NCBI RefSeq assembly: GCF_026340255.1
Contig: NZ_JAPEPJ010000001.1
Span: 4,371,501 to 4,435,500, forward strand
DNA: 64,000 bases
Source: Streptomyces sp. NBC_01408
GTDB lineage: Bacteria > Actinomycetota > Actinomycetes > Streptomycetales > Streptomycetaceae
Direction of reading: 5' to 3'
Shown here: in pieces, positions 25,479 to 32,618 of the stretch
Layout of the letters: each line of letters begins with the position of its first letter
How positions within the stretch are numbered: the first letter of the stretch is position 1
The notes under the pieces: generated by a model
The model's database searches: none
The model's input: only the letters and a program-made list of their open reading frames with translations
Told to the model about the DNA's origin: nothing
Translations under genes and position numbers: made by a program

Positions 25479-26948
25479 ATGAGAGCCACGCAGCGCGCTC
25501 GAAGAGCGCCCCACCGCGTCATTCTGTCCGCGTTCGTCTCCCTGTGTGTGGCGGCGGGAATCACGGTCGGCGTCACACAGCCCGCCTCCGCCGCCGCGAG
25601 CGATCTGTGTGCGGAGGTCGGGTACAACGCGGGCTTCCGGGGCGAGAGCCTGGTAACCGCCGTCGCCGTCGCCCTGGCGGAGTCCAGCTGCAATCCGCAG
25701 GCGTACAACGTCACGAACAACAAGCCCCCGTCCACCGACCGTGGTCTGTGGCAGATCAACGACTACTGGCACGCCGAAGTCAGCGACGCCTGTGCCTACG
25801 ACGCGCAGTGCAATGCGAACGAGACCTTCCGGATATCCTCCCGGGGCACGGACTGGAGCCCTTGGTCCACCTACAACCAGAGCCACCATCAGCGGCACAT
25901 GGACACGGCGCGCGCCGCCGTGGACCGTCTTGGCCACCCCGGGCCTGGTCCCGCGCCGCTGGTGTATCCCGCGGAGTCGGGTCGTGTGGTGTCGGCGCGG
26001 TCGGTGGACGGGCGTCTTGAGGTGTTCGCGGCCGGGGCGGACGGGGTGCACCATGCCTGGCAGGAGGACATCAACGGCGCTTGGTCGGCATGGGAGTTCA
26101 TCGCGGGGCCCAGGGGTGCGGAGTTGGCGATCGGGCCGAATGCTGATGGTCGGCTTGAGGTGTTCGCGATCAACGGTCAGATTCTTCAGCACCGTTATCA
26201 GAACCAGCCTTCCGGTGGTTGGTCGGGTTGGGAGGACTTCGGCGAGGGTGGCCGTGACATCGCTGTGGGTTCCAATGGCGATGGCCGGCTTGAGGTGTTC
26301 GCCTCCGGTCCGGAGAACGTGTTCCACCGGTTCCAGGCGGCTCCCAACGGTGGCTGGTCGGGCTGGGAGGGGACTGGCGACGGTCCGGGGGAGAGCCGTA
26401 TCGAGCTGGCGAAGGCGGCGGATGGCCGGCTTGAGGTGTTCGCCCTCAATGGTGAGGTCTTCCGGCACCTCTATCAGACGTCCGTGAACGGTGGTTGGTC
26501 CTCCTGGGAGGACTTTGGTATCGGTGGTCATGATCTGACGGTCGATCACAACCTGGACGGTCGGCTTGAGGTGTTTGCTTCCGGGCCGGTCGGGGTCTTC
26601 CACCGGTATCAGACCGGTCCCACGAGTTGGTCGGGCTGGGAGGAGACCGGTGGGCTGGCGAACTCGCAGTTGACGAGTCAGCGCACGGTGGACGGGCGGG
26701 TCGAGGTGTTCGCTCTCAACGGCAGTGATGCCCAGCACATGTGGCAGACCGGGGTGAACACCCCTTACGGCCCGTGGGAGTCCTTCGGTGCCGGTGGCAC
26801 GGAGATCACGGCCGTGGCCAACGCCGACGGCCGGATCGAAGTCTTCGGGACCAATCCCACCGGGGTCTACCACCGCTGGCAGACCGGCTTCTCCACCTGG
26901 TCCCAGTGGGGCTGGCTCAAGGACACCGCCGGACCGGCGATCAACTGA
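25479..26948 (+). CDS. Secreted lysozyme-like muramidase/transglycosylase with PLL-type propeller
   Basis: 489 aa from ATG at 25479, with GAGGAGAAGG just upstream and 11 bases after the M23 stop. The signal peptide ends near ASAAAS (residues 36-41). Residues 42-150 form a small lysozyme-like domain: the likely catalytic Glu68 is in ALAESSCNPQAYN, followed by the GLWQIN motif of transglycosylases and lysozymes. The remaining 335 residues are the seven-bladed propeller nearly identical to that of the M23 protein. The two proteins therefore put glycan-cleaving and peptide-cleaving domains on the same binding module. Confidence 0.85.
   Translation: MRATQRARRAPHRVILSAFVSLCVAAGITVGVTQPASAAASDLCAEVGYNAGFRGESLVTAVAVALAESSCNPQAYNVTNNKPPSTDRGLWQINDYWHAEVSDACAYDAQCNANETFRISSRGTDWSPWSTYNQSHHQRHMDTARAAVDRLGHPGPGPAPLVYPAESGRVVSARSVDGRLEVFAAGADGVHHAWQEDINGAWSAWEFIAGPRGAELAIGPNADGRLEVFAINGQILQHRYQNQPSGGWSGWEDFGEGGRDIAVGSNGDGRLEVFASGPENVFHRFQAAPNGGWSGWEGTGDGPGESRIELAKAADGRLEVFALNGEVFRHLYQTSVNGGWSSWEDFGIGGHDLTVDHNLDGRLEVFASGPVGVFHRYQTGPTSWSGWEETGGLANSQLTSQRTVDGRVEVFALNGSDAQHMWQTGVNTPYGPWESFGAGGTEITAVANADGRIEVFGTNPTGVYHRWQTGFSTWSQWGWLKDTAGPAIN
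25944..26948 (+). repeat. 1,005-bp direct repeat, copy 2 (propeller of lysozyme gene)
   Basis: Partner of the repeat at 24463-25467; no insertions or deletions separate the two copies. Such long direct repeats, 476 bases apart, would allow RecA-mediated deletion of the lysozyme domain or exchange between the two genes. Confidence 0.9.
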
Positions 26949-26975
26949 CAGTAAACGTTCCTCTGGAGCCTTCTC

Positions 26976-29003
26976 GTGCATCCGTTCAGCAGGCGCCACC
27001 TGCTGCGCGCGGCCGGAGCGGGAGCCCTCGCGCTCCCGCTCACGGGCCGTGCCGCAGCAGCGGCCTCCGTCCCAGGCCCGGCGTCCCAGTGGGTGGGCGC
27101 CGGTTCCTTCACCCACGTCTACGACCCCTCCACGCCAGGCCGGCGCCGCTACCTCAACGACCACACCCTGATCCGGGCGAACGGCCGGTGGCACCTGTTC
27201 AGCATCGTCGGGAACAGCGCGGCGCCCGGCGAGGCACCGGACAGTGCCGCGGAGGTCTCCTTCGCGCACGCCTCCGCGCCCGCCCTGTACGGCCCCTGGA
27301 CCACCCACGCCGACGCGCTGACCGTCGACCCGGGTTACCACGGCGAGGAGCACCTGTGGGCCCCGCATGTCATCGAGGCCGGCGGCAGGTTCTGGATGTT
27401 CTACGCGGGCGGCGGCGCGAGCGGCGCCGCGATCAGCCTCGCCACGTCGGACGATCTGTTCAGCTGGACGCGCGAGCCGTCCGGCCCGCTGTTCCGCGGG
27501 ATCGCGGCCCGCGACCCGATGGTGCTGCGGGTCGGCGGCGAGTGGGTCATGTACTACACGGAACTCTCGAGCCCGGGCGGCCGGCACGTCGTGGCCCACA
27601 GGCGCTCCGCCGACCTGGTGCACTGGAGCGAGCCGGGCGTCGCGTTCACCGACGCGACCACGTACGCGACCGTCTCGGTCACCGAGTCGCCGTACGTCGT
27701 CGAACGGGACGGCTGGTACTACCTGTTCATCGGTCCGAGGGGCGGCTACGAGGGTACGGACGTGCTGGCGTCCCGGGATCCCTTCCACTTCGACCTCGCC
27801 GGGTACGCGGGCCACGTGGCCGGTCACGCCGTGGAGGTGATCGCCGACGGGGAGGCCTGGTACGCCAGCGCCGCGGGCTGGTTCCGCCACGGGCTGCACG
27901 TGGCGCCCCTCCGGTGGCGGGACACACCACCGCCGTGGCAGAGCGCGGACAACCCGGTGGCCGGACTCGACGCCGCCGGCCACCTCACGGTGTTCGCGCT
28001 CGACGCCTCCGACCACTCGATGCTCCGGCGCGTCCAGCTCGACCCGGACACCGACGCCTGGTCGCAGTGGGAGGAGTTCGGCGGGCCGGCCGGTGCGGTG
28101 CCCACGCTCGGCCGCAACGCCGACGGCGCGCTCGAGGTGTTCTCGCTCGCCCCGGAGGGAGCCAACCTGCACCACCGGGCCCAGCGGCCGGACGGCGGCT
28201 GGTACGACTGGGAGGAGTTCGGCGGCCCGGCCGGCGCCGCCCCCGCCGTCGCCCGCGACGCCGACGGCAGACTGGAGGCGTTCGCCCTGAGCCCCGGCGG
28301 TGCGTCCGTCGCCCGGCGGCGGCAAGCGGCACCGGGATCCCGGGCCTGGGACCCGTGGGAGGCGGGCTTCGGCGGCGCCGCCGGCGCGCCACCGGTGGTC
28401 GCGGCCAACGCCGACGGACGGCTCGAGGTCTTCGCCCTCGCTCCCGGCGGCTCCGGGATCTTCCACCGGTGGCAGGAGACCCCGGGCGGTGCCTGGACCC
28501 CCGCGTGGCAGCGCTTCGGCACCGCGTCCGGCGCCGCGCCGCGCGTGGCCGGGGACGGCAGCGGCCGGCTCACCGTCGCCGCCATCGGACCGTCGGGCGT
28601 GGGAACCTTCGGCCGGCGGCAGTCCGTGCCGAACGGAGGCTGGGACGAGTGGCTGCCGATGTTCGGCTGGAGCGCCGCCGCCCCGGCGTTCGCCGCCAAC
28701 GCCGACGGCCGCCTCGAGGCGTTCTCGCTGACGCCCGGTGGCGCCCGGCTCGGCCACCGCTGGCAGACCGCCCCCGGTGGAAGCTGGGCTTCCGGCGGGG
28801 AGTTCGGGGAGCCCGGGATCAGGCTCGCCGCCACGCCCGCCGTCGCGTCCGATCCCACCGGGCGCACGCACGTCTTCGCCGTCACCACCGAAGGCAGGAT
28901 GCGCACCCGCGTCCAGGATCGGCCGAGCGGCGGGTGGCGGCCGTGGACGGCCTTCGGCGACCGGCCGGTCGCACCCGTCGTATCGGGCCGTCCCGCACTC
29001 TGA
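26976..29003 (+). CDS. Tat-exported GH32/43-like five-bladed enzyme with lectin propeller
   Basis: 675 aa from GTG at 26976 (TGGAG 7 bases upstream), 27 bases after the lysozyme gene. A twin-arginine signal (SRRHLLRAAGAGAL) is followed by a domain of about 300 residues with the layout of GH32/43/68 five-bladed propellers: LNDHTLIRANGRWHLF at the start, HLWAPHVIEAGGRFWMFYAG, ARDPMVLR and TESPYVVERDGWYYLF, in which Asp and Glu residues occupy the usual catalytic positions. Residues 325-675 are seven divergent PLL-type blades (ADGRLEVFALAPGG). I infer a glycosidase on an exposed glycan; the sugar is unknown. It closes the esterase-M23-lysozyme operon. Confidence 0.8.
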   Translation: MHPFSRRHLLRAAGAGALALPLTGRAAAAASVPGPASQWVGAGSFTHVYDPSTPGRRRYLNDHTLIRANGRWHLFSIVGNSAAPGEAPDSAAEVSFAHASAPALYGPWTTHADALTVDPGYHGEEHLWAPHVIEAGGRFWMFYAGGGASGAAISLATSDDLFSWTREPSGPLFRGIAARDPMVLRVGGEWVMYYTELSSPGGRHVVAHRRSADLVHWSEPGVAFTDATTYATVSVTESPYVVERDGWYYLFIGPRGGYEGTDVLASRDPFHFDLAGYAGHVAGHAVEVIADGEAWYASAAGWFRHGLHVAPLRWRDTPPPWQSADNPVAGLDAAGHLTVFALDASDHSMLRRVQLDPDTDAWSQWEEFGGPAGAVPTLGRNADGALEVFSLAPEGANLHHRAQRPDGGWYDWEEFGGPAGAAPAVARDADGRLEAFALSPGGASVARRRQAAPGSRAWDPWEAGFGGAAGAPPVVAANADGRLEVFALAPGGSGIFHRWQETPGGAWTPAWQRFGTASGAAPRVAGDGSGRLTVAAIGPSGVGTFGRRQSVPNGGWDEWLPMFGWSAAAPAFAANADGRLEAFSLTPGGARLGHRWQTAPGGSWASGGEFGEPGIRLAATPAVASDPTGRTHVFAVTTEGRMRTRVQDRPSGGWRPWTAFGDRPVAPVVSGRPAL

Positions 29004-29016
29004 ACCCGGAGTGCGG
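28993..29016 (+). terminator. Hairpin overlapping the stop codon
   Basis: CCGCACTC (28993-29000) pairs with GAGTGCGG (29009-29016); the TGA stop of the GH32/43-like gene is in the loop. It probably ends the secretome operon. Confidence 0.65.
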
Positions 29017-29479
29017 ATCGCGCCACGTGAAAGGGGCGAAAGGGCGGTTCCGCGGGGCCGTGACCCTCCCGGGCACGGTGACCTTCCCCACCCCGGCAGG
29101 TCCCGTACGCGACGTCCGCGACCGGGGGGCGCAAGGGCCGATCCCGCACGGCCGCCCGCGGTGGCGGTATGCCGCGCTCGCTCGCCGCGGCACGACAACT
29201 TCCCCCGAACCGCTCGCCAGAGAGCCGAAAACGACCCCAAACCGCCATCGCCGCACGAGCGCCGGAGTGACCGGGGACACAGGGGGAGCCGCCCGCGAGG
29301 AGAGGGCCGGCGAGCCTCCCGGCAAGGGGCTCGGAGAGCCTCCCGGGGCAGCCGGTGCGGGCTGTCCGACCCGACGGGCCGTCCCGGCCGAAGTGGCTGA
29401 AGTGCGCCGATGAACTCCCTTGAGAGATGAGTATTCTTCCACTCGTCGGTCCGGCACGACGCGTGGAACGGGGGGAGCG
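29017..29479. other. 463-base non-coding gap
   Basis: Six-frame reading shows only low-complexity frames and no credible gene. The last 80 bases before the FHA-like gene are less GC-rich and should hold its promoter. Confidence 0.5.
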
Positions 29480-30289
29480 GTGAGCGGGGTAGTCGTTCAT
29501 CTGCCGCAGGGGTGCAGTGGCGCCGACGGCGGCGAACCGTACGGCGATGCGGTGACGTTACGGCTCGGACCGGGCGAAGTCGCCCGCTTCGGACGCGGAT
29601 CCGCGGAGATCCCCGTGGAGCTCCGCCTCGCCGACGCGGCGATCTCCCGGCTCGCCGGGGAGATCCGCGTGACCGACGACCACTGGCAGTTGACGAACCA
29701 CAGCACCACCCACAGCTACCTCGTGGAGAACCCGGAGGGAGCCGGGGAGTACCTGAGGGTCCCGCCCCGCCGGGTCGGGGCACCCGTCCCGTTCGAGTTC
29801 TCGCGCGTCGTGCTGCCCACCCGCAGCGACGTCCCCGTCTCCTTCCAGGTGTTCGCTCCCGATCACGTCTACCTGGACCCGGAGGCCATGGGCGCCCCCT
29901 GGGGCCGCCTCACGGTCACCGCCTACTCGCTGGACGAGACGGCCACCTACTTCCTGGTACTCCTCGCGCTCTGCGAACCGCGCCTGCGTGACCAGTCCCG
30001 CGTCGCGGTCCCCACCACGCCCCAGATCGTCGAACGGCTCAGGGGCCACGTCGCCTGCGCCACCCTGACCGCGCGAGCGGTCAGCTCGCACATCGACTAC
30101 CTCGCCGAGGAGAAGCTGCGCATCGGCGCCTCGGACCCGCGCGAACCCGGCAAGGGTGACCGCCGCAACGGCAAGCGGGAGGAGATCGTCGGGCTCGCCC
30201 TGCGGTTCGGGCTCGTGCGCGAGGAGCACCTGACGCTGCTGCCACCCCTGACGGGGGCCGGCGGGCGAGAGCGGCAGACCGAGCGATGA
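29480..30289 (+). CDS. FHA-like domain protein, kinase operon partner
   Basis: 269 aa from GTG at 29480 after a GGGGGAG ribosome-binding site. Residues 20-105 resemble a forkhead-associated domain: VARFGRGS in place of the GR loop, then ISRLAGEIRV and WQLTNHSTTHSYLVE; the canonical SRxH is changed to SRLA. The C-terminal 140 residues are helical and may be a winged helix. FHA domains bind phosphothreonine, and the next gene, overlapping by four bases, is a Ser/Thr kinase, so this is probably its substrate or adaptor. Codon 27 (29558-29560) is TTA, so synthesis of the pair is expected to need bldA. Confidence 0.7.
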   Translation: MSGVVVHLPQGCSGADGGEPYGDAVTLRLGPGEVARFGRGSAEIPVELRLADAAISRLAGEIRVTDDHWQLTNHSTTHSYLVENPEGAGEYLRVPPRRVGAPVPFEFSRVVLPTRSDVPVSFQVFAPDHVYLDPEAMGAPWGRLTVTAYSLDETATYFLVLLALCEPRLRDQSRVAVPTTPQIVERLRGHVACATLTARAVSSHIDYLAEEKLRIGASDPREPGKGDRRNGKREEIVGLALRFGLVREEHLTLLPPLTGAGGRERQTER

Positions 30290-31725
30290 CGACGCCCCAC
30301 ACCCTGCGCGACATCGCGGAATGTGACGGTACGGACCTGCTCCCGCCCGGCCACCGGGTGCGAGGCTGGACGATCACCGACCTGATCGGGGCCGGAGGCT
30401 GGTCCACGGTCTACGCCGCACGGCCTGCCGACCGGTACCCGGACCGGACCGGCCGGGCCCCCGCGCACCCGTCCGCGGCACCCGCCGACATCGCTCTCAA
30501 AATCATGCCGACCGCCGGGTACGCCCCGCGCCAGACGCGCAGGATCGTGGAGTCCGCCCGCCGGGAGGTCGAACTGGGACGCAGGGCCGGGCACGCGCGG
30601 CTGATCCGCCTCCTTGACTCCTTCGTCCTCGAGGCACCGGACCGCCCCGCCCTGGACGGCGCGATCGTGCTGGTCATGGAGCGGGCCGCGGGCAGCCTGC
30701 GGGAACTCCTCGACGCCGGGGTGGCCGAGGCCGACCGCGCCCGGCTGATCGCGGGGATCTGCGAGGGACTCGCCCACCTCCACCGGTCGGGTTGGGTCCA
30801 CGCCGACCTCAAGCCGGAGAACGTCCTGCTGGACGGCAGCCGTTCCGTGAAGCTCTCGGACTTCGGGCTCGCCACCCAGATGACGGGAACGTATGGGTAC
30901 GCGCCCCCCATGGGCACCTTGGACTACCTTCCGCCCGAGCGCTGGCGGGCACCCCTCGGGGAGCTGGGCGTGAAGGTCCGGCCGAGTGCCGACATCTGGG
31001 CCCTGGGCATCATCATCCACGAGGTGTTCGGCTCCGGCGCCTCCCCGTTCTCCGGCGCCACGCCCATGGCGCGCGGCGCCGCCGTCCAGGAGTACGGCGA
31101 AGGGCGCGCGCCGCTGCGCATGGACCAGGCCGTGCCGCCGTTCTGGCGCGAGCTCGCCGCCGACTGCCTCGCCCCGACCCACGCGGCGCGTGCCCCGCAC
31201 ACCGCCGAGAGCCTGCTCGCCCGCATCACCGCCGAACAGGGGGCGCGCGGGAGGGGAGCGGGACGGCTGTGGGGCCGGGCCCGCGCCGCGATCCTCGCCA
31301 CCGCGTTCTGCGGGATCGCCGGTACGACCCTGTGGTCGGACGCGGCACGGGCGAGCTCCTCCGCACTGGACGGCCTGGAGGGCGCGGCGGCCGGCACGAT
31401 CCGGGTGTTCAATGCGGAGAAAGGCTGCCAGGAGCGGGCCGACCGGGACCCGCAGTGCAGTCTGGGCCTGGCGATCGACCCGATGCGCCAGTACACCGCG
31501 GACAACGTCGTACCGTCCCGGGTGTGGCACGGCGACGTCCTCGCGGTCGACTGTCAGTTGCCCGACGGCCGGGCCATCATCGACGAGGCGGACCTGCAGT
31601 CCACCCGCTGGTTCCACGTCCGCCTCCCGCCCGGCTCCACACCCCCCACAGCATGGCTCCCCGCCGTCCGCACGAGGGACCGCCCGGCGCTGCAGGGGTG
31701 CCCGCACCCCGCGACCGGGCGCTGA
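30286..31725 (+). CDS. Membrane-anchored Ser/Thr protein kinase (Hanks type)
   Basis: 479 aa, ATG at 30286 overlapping the upstream stop (ATGA). The kinase domain (about 25-310) has the glycine loop GAGGWSTVYAAR at 35-46, Lys72 in IALKIM, the catalytic loop HADLKPEN with Asp174, and DFG at 192-194. One membrane segment (about 335-352) leads to a C-terminal domain of about 125 residues outside the cell with three cysteines (CQER, DCQLPDG, LQGC), unlike PASTA repeats. It probably phosphorylates the co-transcribed FHA-like protein. It ends 18 bases before the convergent macrodomain gene. Confidence 0.88.
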   Translation: MTTPHTLRDIAECDGTDLLPPGHRVRGWTITDLIGAGGWSTVYAARPADRYPDRTGRAPAHPSAAPADIALKIMPTAGYAPRQTRRIVESARREVELGRRAGHARLIRLLDSFVLEAPDRPALDGAIVLVMERAAGSLRELLDAGVAEADRARLIAGICEGLAHLHRSGWVHADLKPENVLLDGSRSVKLSDFGLATQMTGTYGYAPPMGTLDYLPPERWRAPLGELGVKVRPSADIWALGIIIHEVFGSGASPFSGATPMARGAAVQEYGEGRAPLRMDQAVPPFWRELAADCLAPTHAARAPHTAESLLARITAEQGARGRGAGRLWGRARAAILATAFCGIAGTTLWSDAARASSSALDGLEGAAAGTIRVFNAEKGCQERADRDPQCSLGLAIDPMRQYTADNVVPSRVWHGDVLAVDCQLPDGRAIIDEADLQSTRWFHVRLPPGSTPPTAWLPAVRTRDRPALQGCPHPATGR

Positions 31726-31743
31726 CGCTCCCGGCCGGTACCG

Positions 31744-32418
31744 TCACGCAAGCCTGGGCGACGCCGGGGGCGCGATGCGTATCCGGCCTTCGGCGGGCGC
31801 GTTCTCTATGTCGTCGAGCTGCGCGACGATCGTGCGGCGCAGGTCCTCGTAGTCCTCGAAGCGGTAGTCGTTGAACAAGGTGTAGCCCGTCCACATCAGG
31901 TTGGCGCACACCCGGGCCGGCACCCGGCCGGTCCGGGCGCCCATGCCGACCAAGGCCACCGACTGGATGCTGCCGGGCGCCTCCTTGTTCCGCCGGTGGA
32001 CCGCCTGGAACGCGGCGGCGCACGCCAGGGCCACATTGAGGGTCTCGCTCACGTTCTGCGAGGACGTCTCCATCGTGGGCGTCGATATCAGGAACTTCGG
32101 GTCGGCCGCCCCGGACGCAACGCACACCGCGCTCCCCACCGGGAGGCTCCCCGCGAACTGGTCGCGGATCGCCCGCTGTACGCGCAGCTGGATGCCCGCT
32201 CCGAGGTGCCGCTTGATCACCGCGTCGACCCCGCCGTCCATCCGGCCCCGGGAGTTGGTCGGGGTGACCCAGGCGTCGACCCGCTCGTCGAGGATCGAGC
32301 CCTTGCGGATCTCGATCCCGGGGGTGTCGGAGAAGGCGGCCCGCCACGCTTCCACCACGTCGTTGCTGATGTCGGTCAGCACCACCCTGAGGGGCGTCTG
32401 CACGGGGTTCACGGTCAT
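31744..32418 (-). CDS. Macrodomain protein, putative ADP-ribose hydrolase
   Basis: 224 aa, ATG at 32418 (GGAG 7 bases upstream). The macro fold is indicated by VLTDISNDVVEAW and WVTPTNSRGRMDGGVDAVI (residues about 51-69, the ADP-ribose loop with Asn and the GGVD turn), and the phosphate loop VGMGARTGRVP near 168. Macrodomains bind ADP-ribose and many remove it from protein or nucleic acid. It is divergent from, and 200 bases away from, a gene whose product has an ADP-ribosyltransferase domain, as antitoxin DarG is beside toxin DarT. I infer that it reverses, or protects from, modification by that enzyme. Confidence 0.82.
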   Translation of the reverse strand: MTVNPVQTPLRVVLTDISNDVVEAWRAAFSDTPGIEIRKGSILDERVDAWVTPTNSRGRMDGGVDAVIKRHLGAGIQLRVQRAIRDQFAGSLPVGSAVCVASGAADPKFLISTPTMETSSQNVSETLNVALACAAAFQAVHRRNKEAPGSIQSVALVGMGARTGRVPARVCANLMWTGYTLFNDYRFEDYEDLRRTIVAQLDDIENAPAEGRIRIAPPASPRLA

Positions 32419-32618
32419 GGTCCACTCCGATCGAGAAGGGGTCTTTCCACTGCTCACGACGCTACGGCAGCCCACTGACAACGCGGCTGCCCGCGTGGGC
32501 CGGTGACCTGTCGTCAGGGGGTGCGGACCGCCGGATGTCAGAGCCGTCGCGTAGAAAACAAGCACCTCGCTGCTCGCAGCCCCACCACCACGGTTCGACC
32601 TTTCGGAGTGCCCTCACC
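32419..32618. promoter_or_regulatory. Divergent promoter region of the macrodomain/UDG-ART pair
   Basis: 200 bases between the two start codons hold both promoters. A CGCGG-ctgc-CCGCG hairpin lies at 32481-32494. Sharing one regulatory region would let both enzymes be made together; no operator consensus is recognised. Confidence 0.5.

Noticed and set aside
20703..26948. Tandem repeated blades considered as a CRISPR array or satellite
   Set aside because: The period (about 144 bp) and variation match protein blades; there are no short identical repeats with unique spacers.
29017..29479. Possible genes in the 29.0-29.5 kb gap (frames on both strands)
   Set aside because: All frames are Arg/Pro/Ala-rich with no ribosome-binding site and overlap the coding ends of neighbours.
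25386..29783. A 1,465-residue open frame on the minus strand opposite the propeller genes
   Set aside because: It is the complement of a repetitive GC-rich coding region; its Pro/Arg-rich translation shows no domain, whereas the plus strand has clear signal peptides and catalytic motifs.
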